64,000 nt of DNA from an uncultured Paracoccaceae bacterium (GTDB taxonomy: Bacteria > Pseudomonadota > Alphaproteobacteria > Rhodobacterales > Rhodobacteraceae), in assembly GCA_947500825.1 (NCBI GenBank), contig CANMTR010000001.1, positions 1 to 64,000 of the forward strand, in the 5' to 3' direction. Every line of letters starts with the position of its first letter. The first letter of the stretch is position 1. A model generated the notes under the pieces. That model saw nothing but the letters and a program-made list of their open reading frames with translations. It did not search any database and was not told the DNA's origin. The position numbers were made by a program, and so were the translations under genes. Shown here piece by piece: positions 18,027 to 26,725 of the stretch.

Positions 18027-20054
18027 TTAGTTGAATGGCTCCGCGCCACGCGAGATATGCTTCCCGAAACGGTCGTTGATCGCCGAGAACAGTCGCTCAA
18101 AACGAGCGACCGCCTCTTCCGACATGACGGAGGCTGGGTCTGTCCCCATTGTGTTCAGGAGGCAGCGTGTCGGACGCGTTTTGTGGAAATCGACACCCAC
18201 CTTCTTGAAGGCGGCCTCGACGCGCTTCGCCAGGCGTGGGATGCGGTTGTTGATATCCAGGGCCTTGCCCTCGAGCTCCTTCACGTAGCTCTCTCGCACG
18301 AGCCGCTCGTAGACTTCAGCATCGAGAAGGTCCTCGACGTCTGCCTCTGTCGGCCGAGCTGTCTGCTCGAAAGCGTCTCCGATCGAGAGCACATTCTGGT
18401 CGCGGAGGAGCTTGTCTTTGACCAAGCCTTCTCGTGTCGAGACGGCATCCTTCTCGAGGTCGAGCAGAACAAGAACATCCAGGTTTTCGGACACGAGAAG
18501 CGAGACCATATAGGGGATCTTCTGCGCCCCGCCGGCCGGAGTGATGGTCAGTCGTGGATCAAGGCTGACCCGCCCCTCACTCGCGAGGTATTCCGAGATC
18601 GCAGACAGAATCCAGAAATCAGTTACGCCCTCGACGACGAGGTTGCTCCCACCAAGGAACAGGCTTTGCGCGAGATCGTATCCCAGAGCGGCCTGCAACG
18701 GGAACAGCGTCTTAGAATCGCCTGTCGGGTCATTCGTGACCGCCGTGCCGTTCTCCTCCGAGATGTTGACGGTCCGCACCCAGTCGAGCCTGTGGGTCGG
18801 GACCATGAACGGTGAGTGGGTGGTGTAGAGGATCTGGTTCGAGAAGTCCTGCTCAAGGTGACGAAGGAGATCGCCTTGGGACTTGGCGTGCAGAAACAGC
18901 CCCGGCTCATCCAGCAGGAGGATCGCCCCTTCCTTGTCGCCACCGTCGGTGTCGGCCGCGAAAATCATGTAGAAGCCGAAGAACCACTGGAACCCGCGGC
19001 TGCGCTCGTCGAGATTCACCTCGACGTCGAAGTTCTTGGTTGAATCCGAGACGAAAGTCTCGAGGTGGTTGCCGTCAGGGTTGAAGCGGACCTTTAGCCT
19101 CCGATCGGTCCAGAGCTTTTGCAGCTCACCCGAGATGACGGCACTTGCACGGTTCGCGAGCTGGTTGCGCTCTTCGGTGTTCGAGTTGACCAGCTGATGA
19201 AGGCGCTGTGGGTCAAGATCCGCGACTTTGCACATCTTCTCGAAATTGCTATCAGCCGGGGTCGCACTGCCCTGCTCCGTGCGCTTGAGAAACGCGGCAA
19301 TGTCCTGGTGGCCTTCGATCTCAGGATACTCGTCGAGGTAGACGAAGATCGGCAGGTGTTCGATCACCCAGTTTCGAGCCTTCTTGTGGGCCTCCTCGTC
19401 CCCCGCGATATCCGTCGCCAAGTCGGAAAGCTCTGTCAGGAGTGCATCCTGCTTCTCTGTCAGTTCCGCGTCCGCCTTGGCCAGCGCAACGCCGAGCGCC
19501 TCAGAGGCCGCAACGGTCGCGGTCGCCCAGCCCGCCGAATCCTTTCCTGGTGAGGCTTCCTCGAAGAACTTGTCAGCAGCAGCTTCGAGCGGCGCCTTCT
19601 TCTCTTCAGCAAGATCCGAGGCGACCGCCTTTACCGCCTGCACAACCTTCTTCACCTTCGGAGCAATAGTCTTCGGATCGAACGACAGGGGCCTCGAGGT
19701 GATATCGACATACCGCCGCTCGGAGTATCGGCGACCCACCTCGATTTCATGACCTTTCTTCGCTCGAGGCCAGATCTCGAGCAGCTGCTCCCACTCGCCG
19801 TCATCGAGCGTCCAAGTCGAAACCACGACCTTCGTCGCGTCGGTGCATTCGCTCAGCTTCCGGTGCCGGGGAAAATCCTTTATCGGGGACAGTGCCTTGA
19901 ATCCCTCCGCTGGATTCAGGCTCGAGAGCGCTCGCAACAGATTGGTCTTGCCGCTCTCGTTGCGACCCAGGAGGGCCGTGATGCGCGAGGCGGAAATTTT
20001 CCCGCTGTCCGAGATCGAGCGGTAGTTCAGAATCCTGAAGGCTGAGAGCTGCAT
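18027..20054 (-). CDS. OLD-family ATP-dependent endonuclease (ABC ATPase plus TOPRIM)
   Basis: A 675-residue protein from ATG 20054, preceded by AAGGGGG; a longer reading frame to 20099 exists but begins before that ribosome site. Domains in order: ABC-type ATPase lobe with Walker A GRNESGKT (30-37), a helical insertion, then Walker B/D-loop ILLLDEPGLFLHA near 375-385 and the ILYTTHSPFMVP switch. A TOPRIM nuclease domain follows, with LVVEGVTDFW near 470 and LVLLDLEKDA near 530 as metal-binding acids. This is the layout of OLD (overcoming lysogenization defect) nucleases and of Gabija GajA. No UvrD-like helicase gene adjoins it, so it is more like class 1 OLD than Gabija. Probably an anti-phage DNA nuclease. 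Confidence 0.85.
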   Translation of the reverse strand: MQLSAFRILNYRSISDSGKISASRITALLGRNESGKTNLLRALSSLNPAEGFKALSPIKDFPRHRKLSECTDATKVVVSTWTLDDGEWEQLLEIWPRAKKGHEIEVGRRYSERRYVDITSRPLSFDPKTIAPKVKKVVQAVKAVASDLAEEKKAPLEAAADKFFEEASPGKDSAGWATATVAASEALGVALAKADAELTEKQDALLTELSDLATDIAGDEEAHKKARNWVIEHLPIFVYLDEYPEIEGHQDIAAFLKRTEQGSATPADSNFEKMCKVADLDPQRLHQLVNSNTEERNQLANRASAVISGELQKLWTDRRLKVRFNPDGNHLETFVSDSTKNFDVEVNLDERSRGFQWFFGFYMIFAADTDGGDKEGAILLLDEPGLFLHAKSQGDLLRHLEQDFSNQILYTTHSPFMVPTHRLDWVRTVNISEENGTAVTNDPTGDSKTLFPLQAALGYDLAQSLFLGGSNLVVEGVTDFWILSAISEYLASEGRVSLDPRLTITPAGGAQKIPYMVSLLVSENLDVLVLLDLEKDAVSTREGLVKDKLLRDQNVLSIGDAFEQTARPTEADVEDLLDAEVYERLVRESYVKELEGKALDINNRIPRLAKRVEAAFKKVGVDFHKTRPTRCLLNTMGTDPASVMSEEAVARFERLFSAINDRFGKHISRGAEPFN

Positions 20055-20622
20055 ACTGGTCACCCCCTTAAGAACGCTTCCGACGTAGGGGCATAGCACA
20101 AAACCTGCAAATTCATTGAAGAACCTGGAGGCGCGGTGTTGCCGCGCGTCCCCAGGAGGTTGGGATGGCCGATCTCACCTTGCGGGCCGACGAAGCTGGG
20201 AAACCATGGTCTCCAGCTCCAACCACCGTCACGACCTCGATCGGCCCCAACCTTCAGCGATCGGCCGATCGTGTCCTGGTTCGAGACGTCGCGGGCAAAC
20301 ACCGGCTCTCGTCATCACGTGACACAAGACGCGGCTGCCCGTTTGGTAGCTGCCAACATCGAGGTTTGCCTCCTTCCTCTCCCATCGGCGGTGAGTCTGG
20401 CTGCCGTTGATGCTGATCGTGTACCTGACGCTCTTCATGCCGTTCGTGGGGATGGCCCCTACCTCGGGCTCAATCGACTCGGCCGTGACTACCCCCGTCG
20501 CTTCCGGCTTTCACGTCCCAGACAGCATAGATCTACTGAGTTGGGGGTTGCCTGCTGCACCGTGGCCCACACCCTCAGTGGCTCCCTTGGCTTAGCAGGG
20601 GTAGAAATATGCTACGGATCTG
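20055..20622. other. Island-end intergenic region without a recognised gene
   Basis: About 570 bases between the OLD gene and the interrupted dusA start. GC is lower than in the core to the right. Short frames on both strands have no ribosome site or recognisable motif. This is probably the terminal non-coding DNA of the integrated element. A near-direct repeat AATGATTT lies just to the right at 20652-20659 and 20662-20669. Confidence 0.45.
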
Positions 20623-20745
20623 CTACGAAGCGGTGGGACGCTCATCAACCCAATGATTTAGAATGATTTCTCCGGTGTTTCTCCAATCCATCATCGGGGC
20701 GACGGACAGGCGGGCAGCGGTGCGGATCTGGCTTCTGTCGGGCAT
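20623..20745 (-). pseudogene. dusA: 5' fragment of dusA (tRNA-dihydrouridine synthase A), interrupted by the island
   Basis: Minus-strand ATG 20745 opens MPDRSQIRTAARLSVAPMMDW, the conserved N-terminus of DusA, in which RLSVAPMMDW is normally followed by TDRHCR. Here the sequence after Trp (codon 20683-20685) changes to RNTGEIILNHW and stops at 20623, leaving a 40-residue chimera. No further DusA sequence follows to the left. The 5' end of dusA is a recognised insertion site for mobile elements in Proteobacteria. In such cases the element supplies a replacement 5' end to the intact gene at its far side, which would lie outside this window. The fragment is divergent from pmbA, so it retains the original dusA promoter region. 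Confidence 0.85.
20676..20697. other. Probable attachment-site junction of the genomic island in dusA
   Basis: Identity to dusA ends at the codons for Met-Met-Asp-Trp (ATGATGGATTGG on the minus strand, 20683-20694). GC rises sharply to its right. TTTCTCC occurs twice close by (20667-20673 and 20678-20684). The exact crossover core cannot be fixed without the other end of the island. Confidence 0.6.
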
Positions 20746-20885
20746 CTGGGGCGCGACCTCCGAAGGCGGGACCGGGACCCGATATAGGGATCGGGGGCCC
20801 GGCGCGCCAGCCCGGCCACGTCGCGGCTTGGCAGGCCCGCCCCCGCGGCCTAGGTCGCCACCCAGACCGAAGGAATCCCGACACC

Positions 20886-22232
20886 ATGACCGACACACTC
20901 GAGACCCTGTCCGACCGGCTCCTCGCGGCGGCCCGGCGGGCGGGTGCCGACTCCGCCGACGCCGTGGCGGTGCGGGACGCCTCCCTCTCCATCGACGTGC
21001 GGGGCGCCGCGCTGGAACAGGCCGAGCGCGCCGAGGGCACCGAGATCGGTCTCAGGGTGCTGATCGGCCGGCGGCAAGCCTGCGTGTCGGCCTCCGACCT
21101 GTCGGACCGGACCATGACCGAGATGGCCGAGCGCGCGGTCGCCATGGCCCGCGAGGCCCCCGAGGACCCCGGCGCCGGCCTGGCCGACCCCGCCCAGCTC
21201 GCGCGCGACACGGATGCCCGCGTGCTGGAGCTGGCCGACCCCTCGGCCGAGCCGTCGCCGGGCCGCCTCGAGGAGCAGGCCCGCGCGGCGGAGGCGGCCG
21301 CGATGGGCGTGGAGGGCGTCTCGCAGGTGCAGGCGAGTGCGGCGTCCTGGGGCCGGAGGGAGCTGCACCTGGCGGGGACGAACGGTTTCTCGGCCGGGTT
21401 CGCGCGGACCTCGTCGTCGATCTCCTGCGTGGCGATCTCGGGCGAGGGGTCGGCGATGGAGCGCGACTACGCCGGCGAGAGCCGGGCCTTCGCCGCCGAC
21501 CTGCCCGGCCCCGAGGGGATCGGGCGGCTGGCGGGCGAGCGGGCCGCGGCCATGCGCGGCGCGCGCCGGGCCCGGACCGGTGCCTACCCGGTGCTCTACG
21601 ACGAGCGGATCTCGGCGGGGCTGATCGGGCACCTCCTGAGCGCGATCAACGGCACCGCCGTCGCGCGCGGCGCCTCCTGGGCGCGCGGCCTGATGGGAGA
21701 GGAGGTCCTGCCGCGGGGCCTGTCGCTGTCCGAAGACCCGCACCGCCCCCGCATCGCCGGATCGCGCCCCTTCGACGCCGAGGGCCTGCCGACGGGCCCG
21801 CGCGACATCGTCGCCGGCGGGGTGCTCCAGGGCTGGGTCCTGGACCTCGCCACCGCGCGCAAGCTGTCTCTCGAAAGCACGGCGAACGCGGTGCGCGGCC
21901 CCTCCGCGCCGCCGTCCCCGGCCGCGACCAACGTGACGCTGACCCCCGGCACCGCGACGCGCGAGGACCTGATCGCGCAGATGGGCACGGGCCTTCTCGT
22001 CACCTCCCTGATCGGGGCGACGATCAACCCCAACACCGGCGACTATTCCCGCGGCGTCTCGGGCTTCTGGGTCGAGGGGGGCGAGATCGCCCACCCGGTG
22101 ACGGAGGTGACCGTCGCGGGCAACCTGCGCGACATGCTGCGCCGGATCACGCCCGCCAACGACGCCCGGGATCACCTGTCGCGCCGCGTCCCCTCCCTCC
22201 TCGTGGAGGGTCTGACGCTTGCCGGCGAGTGA
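20886..22232 (+). CDS. pmbA: Metallopeptidase-family protein PmbA/TldE
   Basis: A 448-residue protein of the TldD/PmbA (TldE) family. It has the N-terminal alpha/beta region with a GTEIGLRVLIGRRQA segment and the C-terminal beta-rich domain with YPVLYDERIS, NVTLTPG, GLLVTSLIGATINPNTGDYSRGVSGFWVEGG. PmbA is the non-catalytic partner of the TldD zinc protease; the TldD/TldE pair processes modified peptides and CcdA antitoxin in E. coli. No HExxxH-type metal site is visible, as expected for PmbA. GAAGG lies upstream of the ATG. It is the first gene to the right of the island and is followed, with a 14-base overlap, by a cysQ-like gene. Confidence 0.92.
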   Translation: MTDTLETLSDRLLAAARRAGADSADAVAVRDASLSIDVRGAALEQAERAEGTEIGLRVLIGRRQACVSASDLSDRTMTEMAERAVAMAREAPEDPGAGLADPAQLARDTDARVLELADPSAEPSPGRLEEQARAAEAAAMGVEGVSQVQASAASWGRRELHLAGTNGFSAGFARTSSSISCVAISGEGSAMERDYAGESRAFAADLPGPEGIGRLAGERAAAMRGARRARTGAYPVLYDERISAGLIGHLLSAINGTAVARGASWARGLMGEEVLPRGLSLSEDPHRPRIAGSRPFDAEGLPTGPRDIVAGGVLQGWVLDLATARKLSLESTANAVRGPSAPPSPAATNVTLTPGTATREDLIAQMGTGLLVTSLIGATINPNTGDYSRGVSGFWVEGGEIAHPVTEVTVAGNLRDMLRRITPANDARDHLSRRVPSLLVEGLTLAGE

Positions 22233-22986
22233 CCTCACGCTCTTGATCGATGCCGCGCTGATCGCCGGCGACATCGCGCTGCGCCACTGGGGCGGGTCGC
22301 CCCAAACCTGGACCAAGGACGACGACAGCCCCGTCTCGGCCGCGGACCTGGAGGTCGACCGCGCCTTGCACGACGCGCTGGGCGCGGCGCGGCCCGCCTA
22401 TGGCTGGCTGAGCGAGGAAAGCCCCGACGACCCGGCCCGGCTGGAGCGGGAGCACTGCTTCATCCTCGACCCCATCGACGGCACCCGCGCCTTCCTGAAG
22501 GGAGAGAAGACCTGGGCCGTCTCGCTCGCGGTGGCGCAGGGCAGCGGCATCGCGGCCGGCGTCGTCCACATGCCCGCGACGGGGCGCACCTACACCGCCG
22601 CCGCGGGGCAGGGGGCGTGGCTGAACGGCGTGCCCCTCTCCGTGTCGGACCGGGCCGAGCCCGACGGCGCGCGGCTCCTCGCCTCGCGGCCCGTCTACGC
22701 CGAGAAGAACTGGCGCCGCCTGCCGGTGTTCGAGCGGATGTTCCGCCCCTCCCTTGCCTACCGCATCGCTTGCGTGGCCGAGGGGCGGGCCGACGCCGTG
22801 CTGACCCTGCGCCCCTCGTGGGAATGGGACATCGCCGCCGGAGCGCTCATCGCGGCCGAGGCCGGCGCCCGCGTCACCGACCGCCACGGCGCGCCGCTGC
22901 GGTTCAACTCCCCCACGCGCCGCAGCCCCGGCCTCCTCGCGGCGAATACGGGGCTCCACGGAGCGATCGGGCAGGCGCTGGCCTGA
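22219..22986 (+). CDS. cysQ: Inositol monophosphatase family, 3'(2'),5'-bisphosphate nucleotidase (CysQ-like)
   Basis: A 255-residue Mg-dependent phosphatase of the IMPase/FBPase-like fold. Metal-site motifs are visible: EES (about 65), DPIDGT (about 88-93) and the C-terminal WEWDIAAGALIAAEAG. The CysQ assignment (3'-phosphoadenosine 5'-phosphate hydrolysis) rests on overall similarity and length; a generic inositol monophosphatase is the alternative. TTG 22219 is supported by GGAGGG nine bases upstream. The start lies inside pmbA, indicating coupling. It heads the run leading into the Kdo/lipid A genes. Confidence 0.82.
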   Translation: MPASDLTLLIDAALIAGDIALRHWGGSPQTWTKDDDSPVSAADLEVDRALHDALGAARPAYGWLSEESPDDPARLEREHCFILDPIDGTRAFLKGEKTWAVSLAVAQGSGIAAGVVHMPATGRTYTAAAGQGAWLNGVPLSVSDRAEPDGARLLASRPVYAEKNWRRLPVFERMFRPSLAYRIACVAEGRADAVLTLRPSWEWDIAAGALIAAEAGARVTDRHGAPLRFNSPTRRSPGLLAANTGLHGAIGQALA

Positions 22987-23062
22987 GGCGGCGGCCGCGA
23001 CCACGCCTTGACCCGCGCCCGGGGCTGCCTAGGGTCGCGCGCGACATCCAGGAGACATCACC

Positions 23063-23305
23063 ATGACCCAGCGCCTGCATCTCGTCTTCGGCGGCGAGCT
23101 CGTGAAATCGTCGCAGAACGTGTTCAAGAACGTCGACGACATCCACATCGTCGGCATGTATCCCGATTACGCCAGCGCCTACGTCGCCTGGAAGGACGCG
23201 GCTCAGCGCACCGTCGACGAGGCCCATACCCGCTACTACATCGCCCACCTCCACCGTCTGCGCGACGAGGAGACCCCCGCCTCCCCCACCGAGGAGCTGG
23301 GCTAG
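23063..23305 (+). CDS. DUF4170 domain protein
   Basis: An 80-residue acidic soluble protein with YPDYASAYVAWKDAAQRTVDEA and RYYIAHLHRL, the hallmark of DUF4170, a small alphaproteobacterial family of unknown function. AGGAGA precedes the ATG. In Rhodobacteraceae this gene commonly sits just before the Kdo transferase and lpxK genes, as here, so a role linked to lipopolysaccharide assembly is inferred from context only. Confidence 0.88.
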   Translation: MTQRLHLVFGGELVKSSQNVFKNVDDIHIVGMYPDYASAYVAWKDAAQRTVDEAHTRYYIAHLHRLRDEETPASPTEELG

Positions 23306-23320
23306 GCCCGCTCTCGCGGC

Positions 23321-24451
23321 ATGGCGCTCTCCGTCTCCCTTTTCCGCCACCGGATCGCGGCCCGGTCCCGGGCCCGGCGGTCCGGTGACGAGCTTGCGGG
23401 AGAGAGGCCGCCGGGGCGCCTGATCTGGGTGCATTTCGGCCGCGACGCCGCGCCCGCCGGGGCGCTCATGGCGATCGAGCGGCTGGTCGCGGCCAATGGC
23501 GACCTGTCGGTCCTGACCACGGGGCGCGGCGAGGACCCGCCCGGCCCGGCCGACACCCCCCAGGCCGCGACGGGGTTCCTCGATCACTGGCGTCCCGACA
23601 TCGCGCTCTTCGTGGGCACCGACTTCTATCCCTGCCTCTGGGCCGAGGCGCTGGGGCGGGGCCTGCCGCTCTTCGCCGCCGAGACGCGGACGGCGCGCCA
23701 CCCGACGCCCCTCATGCGCGGCATGTCCGCCTTCGACGCCGTCATCGCCATCGAGAGCGACGCGCGGCTCGGCCCCGCGGGGCAGGCGCTGGGGCCGCTC
23801 TCCACCGTTCCGGCCCCTCCCCCCGCCGCCACGGGCGCGGTGGAGCGGATGAAGGAGGCGCTGGAGACACGGCCCCTCTGGCTCGCGCTCGACGTGCCCG
23901 CCTCGGAGGTCGCGGGGGTCCTCGTGGCCCATGCCGCCGCCGCGCACCATTCCCACCGGCTGGTCCTGATCCTCGCGCCCTCCGACGGTGCCGCCGGGGC
24001 GGCGCGGGAGGCGCTCGCGGCCAGCGGCCACCGGGTCGTGTCGCGCCTGCGCGACGAGCTTCCCGGCCCCGAGGACAAGGTGATCCTGGCCGACGCGCCC
24101 CAGGAGGCCGGGATCTGGCTGCGCCTGGCGCCCGCCACCTATCTGGGGGGCACGATCGCGGGGGAGGGGCCCGCGGCCTCTCCCTTCGGGCCGGTCTCGC
24201 TGGGCTCGGCGCTCGTGCACGGGCCCCGCACCGGCCGGGCCGAGGCGGTGCTGCGGCGCCTGCGCCGGGGGGGCGCGGCGCGGGCGGTGCCCGATGCCAC
24301 CGCCCTCGCCGAGGCGATCGACGCGTTGATGAGCCCCGAGGCGGCCGCCGAGATGGCCCGCGCCGGCTGGTCGATCACCAGCGAGGGGGCCGACGCCTCC
24401 GCCCGCCTCGTGGAGGTGATCGAGGATACCCTGGCCGGGATCGACGTGTGA
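23321..24451 (+). CDS. waaA: Kdo transferase-like glycosyltransferase (divergent WaaA/KdtA)
   Basis: A 376-residue GT-B type protein. The C-terminal half matches WaaA ([22 protein letters not shown], then [16 protein letters not shown] and [19 protein letters not shown]). The N-terminal domain retains LIWVH but lacks the usual catalytic SVGE segment after it: the sequence runs [10 protein letters not shown]. The GGHNP donor-site motif is also degenerate (GPAASP). WaaA normally adds Kdo to lipid IVA at the inner membrane. Position between DUF4170 and lpxK supports this role, but the missing glutamate suggests altered specificity or that another WaaA exists elsewhere. The stop overlaps lpxK. 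Confidence 0.78.
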   Translation: MALSVSLFRHRIAARSRARRSGDELAGERPPGRLIWVHFGRDAAPAGALMAIERLVAANGDLSVLTTGRGEDPPGPADTPQAATGFLDHWRPDIALFVGTDFYPCLWAEALGRGLPLFAAETRTARHPTPLMRGMSAFDAVIAIESDARLGPAGQALGPLSTVPAPPPAATGAVERMKEALETRPLWLALDVPASEVAGVLVAHAAAAHHSHRLVLILAPSDGAAGAAREALAASGHRVVSRLRDELPGPEDKVILADAPQEAGIWLRLAPATYLGGTIAGEGPAASPFGPVSLGSALVHGPRTGRAEAVLRRLRRGGAARAVPDATALAEAIDALMSPEAAAEMARAGWSITSEGADASARLVEVIEDTLAGIDV

Positions 24452-25440
24452 TGCGCCCGCCCGCGTTCTGGAACGCCAGCCCCGACAGCCCCGGCTGGCA
24501 GGCCCGCGCGCTGGCGCCGCTCGCCGCTCTCTATGCCCGCGAGACGGCGCGGCGCGCGGCGAGGGGCGGCGTCCGGCCCGGGGTTCCGGTGCTCTGCGCG
24601 GGCAACCTGCACGCGGGCGGGACGGGCAAGACGCCCACCGTCACCGCGCTTCTCCAGCGGCTGTCGGGGCGCGGGGTCGCGGCCCAGGTGGTCAGCCGCG
24701 GCTACGGCGGCCGGGCGCGCGCGATCCTGCGCGTCGACCCCGCGCGCCACGACGCGGCCCTCGTGGGCGACGAGCCGCTCCTGCTCGCGGCCTTCGCGCC
24801 CGTCTGGGTGGGGCCCGACCGGGCGGCCTCCGCGCGGGCGGCGGTGGCGGCGGGCGCGCAGGCGATCGTCATGGACGACGGGTTCCAGTCCCCCGCCCTC
24901 GCCCGTGACCTTTCCATCGTCGTGGTGGACGCCGAGGCGGGCTTCGGCAACGAGCGCGTGCTGCCCGCGGGGCCCCTGCGCGAGCCCGTGGCGGCGGGTC
25001 TGGCGCGCGCCGACCTGCTGCTCTCCATCGGCGGCGAGGCCGCGCAGGCGCGGTTCGGGGAGCGGATGGCGGGACGGCTCCCGCTACCGCGGCTGATGGG
25101 GCGGCTGGAGCCTTTGCCCACGGGCATGCCCTGGGCGGGCCTGCGCGCCTTCGCCTTCGCCGGCATCGGGCGGCCGGAGAAGTTCTTCGATACCCTGCGC
25201 GGCCTGGGCGCCGAGGTGGTGGCGGCGCGGGCGCTCGACGACCACCAGGCCCTGTCGCCCGCGCTCCTCGCGCGCCTCGCGCGGGAGGCGGAGGCGGCGG
25301 GCGCGCAACTCGTCACGACGGAAAAGGACGCGGTGCGCCTGCCCGCGTCCTTCCGGGGCCGTGTGCTGGCCCTGCCGGTCCGTCTCGTGCTCGACGACGA
25401 AGGGCCGCTCGACGCCGCGCTCGGGCGCCTCGGCCTCTAG
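24451..25440 (+). CDS. lpxK: Tetraacyldisaccharide 4'-kinase LpxK
   Basis: About 329 residues. LpxK phosphorylates the 4' position of the lipid A disaccharide at the inner membrane. Visible features are the P-loop [16 protein letters not shown] near residue 50, [36 protein letters not shown], an LPAGPLREP loop and [10 protein letters not shown], all diagnostic of LpxK. ATG 24451 overlaps the waaA stop by one base (TGATG); GTG 24448 is an alternative. The stop codon overlaps that of the convergent dsbA-like gene within CTAG (25437-25440). Confidence 0.93.
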   Translation: MRPPAFWNASPDSPGWQARALAPLAALYARETARRAARGGVRPGVPVLCAGNLHAGGTGKTPTVTALLQRLSGRGVAAQVVSRGYGGRARAILRVDPARHDAALVGDEPLLLAAFAPVWVGPDRAASARAAVAAGAQAIVMDDGFQSPALARDLSIVVVDAEAGFGNERVLPAGPLREPVAAGLARADLLLSIGGEAAQARFGERMAGRLPLPRLMGRLEPLPTGMPWAGLRAFAFAGIGRPEKFFDTLRGLGAEVVAARALDDHQALSPALLARLAREAEAAGAQLVTTEKDAVRLPASFRGRVLALPVRLVLDDEGPLDAALGRLGL

Positions 25441-26141
25441 CCGTCGCTGCCTTCGCCGAGCTTCTCGTCGAGGATGGCGGCGAAATCCTCGTAGCTCATG
25501 TTGGAATACTGCTCGCCGTCGATGAGGAAGCTCGGGGTCGAGGTGACGTCGTCGGCCTCGGCGTTCCGCTCGAAGGTGGCGACCATCGCCTCTGCCTTGG
25601 CACCGTCGGCCATGCAGGCGTCGAGCCGCTCGTCGGTCAGCCCGGCCGTCTTGCCGATGCGGCGCAGGTTGTCCGCGATCTCGGCCGGCTCGCCCTGCGC
25701 CCAGTCGCGCTGGCGGTCGTAGATCATGTCGGCGATGGCGAAATACTTCTCCGTGTCGCCGCCGCAGCGCGCCAGCATCCCGGCCCAGAGGCCGTAGCGG
25801 TCGAAATAGACCTCGCGGTAGGTGAACCCGATCCGGCCCGTGTCGACGTAGGTCTCCTTCAGCTCGGGCCAGACCGTGTCGTGGAAATTGGCGCAGTGCG
25901 GGCAGGTGAAGGAGGCGTATTCGATCACCTGCACCTCGGCCTGCGGGTCGCCCAGCGTCATCTCGGCAACCTCGGCCTCGGACGACGCGGCCGCGTCGGA
26001 CCCGCCGGACCCGTCTGCGGCTTGGGCATGGGCCGCGGGGACCGGGGTCAGCCCCGGCTCGGACGGGTCGCCGGAGGCCAGGTACCAGCCGGCGCCGGCG
26101 AGGGCGGCCGCGCCGATGGCGAGGGCGGGAAGTCTGCTCAT
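25437..26141 (-). CDS. DsbA-family thiol:disulfide oxidoreductase, periplasmic
   Basis: A 234-residue protein with an N-terminal hydrophobic signal or anchor (about 5-23), a Ser/Ala/Asp-rich linker, then a thioredoxin fold. The active site is CPHC in [15 protein letters not shown], and the cis-Pro loop is [10 protein letters not shown] near residue 205. It probably oxidises or isomerises disulfides in the periplasm. ATG 26141 overlaps the upstream DUF721 stop as ATGA, and AAAGG precedes it. Such DsbA-like proteins (Pfam DSBA-like/Thioredoxin_4) often have specialised substrates; which one cannot be told here. Confidence 0.9.
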   Translation of the reverse strand: MSRLPALAIGAAALAGAGWYLASGDPSEPGLTPVPAAHAQAADGSGGSDAAASSEAEVAEMTLGDPQAEVQVIEYASFTCPHCANFHDTVWPELKETYVDTGRIGFTYREVYFDRYGLWAGMLARCGGDTEKYFAIADMIYDRQRDWAQGEPAEIADNLRRIGKTAGLTDERLDACMADGAKAEAMVATFERNAEADDVTSTPSFLIDGEQYSNMSYEDFAAILDEKLGEGSDG

Positions 26142-26662
26142 GAAGTGCCTTTCTTTGGCGTGTTCGAGGCTAGGACATTGGCGCCGAGCCGGTCGAGCGC
26201 GGCGCGCAGGTCGGGGTCGGCGACGCCCTCGGTCCGGTCGCGGGCCGCCTCGGGCGGCACCCCCGGATCGGCGCGCGGCGCGGCGGAGAAGGCCGGCGGC
26301 GCCTCGGAAAACCCCGTCGGCGCCGTCTGGGTGATGCGGACCCGGCGGATCGCCTGGTAGCCGTAGCAGGCGTTCACCTTCTCGCGCAGGCGCTCCTTCT
26401 GCATCTCGAGCATCGGGGCCTGGGCGCCGGTGGTCAGCACGGTGAGCGTGGCGCCCATGCCGCCCCGGGCGAAGGAGACGTCCACGGGCCGGGCCATGCG
26501 CGCGATCTCGGGGCCCGCCACCTCCTCCCACCGGGTCAGGAGGCGCGAGACCGCAAAGCCACGGCTTTCGCCCACCTCGCGGATCTGCCGTTCGAGCAGC
26601 GTGGCGGCGTGGACGGCCCCCTTGCGGACCCGGCGGCGATATGGCGTCTGGTTCTGGCCCAT
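26138..26662 (-). CDS. DUF721 domain protein (DciA-like)
   Basis: A 174-residue protein. The N-terminal ~100 residues contain the DUF721 core (RWEEVAGPEIARMARPVDVSF, then LTVLTTGAQAPMLEMQKERL and a VRITQT strand). The C-terminus is Pro/Ala/Asp-rich and probably flexible. DUF721 includes DciA, which interacts with the replicative helicase DnaB in many bacteria. Whether this copy has that role is inference. It is co-transcribed with the dsbA-like gene and divergent from mutY. Confidence 0.85.
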   Translation of the reverse strand: MGQNQTPYRRRVRKGAVHAATLLERQIREVGESRGFAVSRLLTRWEEVAGPEIARMARPVDVSFARGGMGATLTVLTTGAQAPMLEMQKERLREKVNACYGYQAIRRVRITQTAPTGFSEAPPAFSAAPRADPGVPPEAARDRTEGVADPDLRAALDRLGANVLASNTPKKGTS

Positions 26663-26725
26663 CGGCGCCAATCTAGGCGGTGATGCGGCCCACGAAAGCG
26701 CAATCCGGGAAAAGGGGCATAAAAG

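Noticed and set aside
18027-20054. Gabija (GajAB) system
   Set aside because: GajA-like domains are present but there is no UvrD-like GajB gene on either side.
20116-20660. Several short frames at the island end as integrase remnants
   Set aside because: No tyrosine recombinase catalytic motif (R...HxxR...Y) was seen in any frame; treated as non-coding.
20850-22316. Minus-strand frame of almost 490 codons opposite pmbA
   Set aside because: Antisense shadow of a clear PmbA gene; no domain, no ribosome site.
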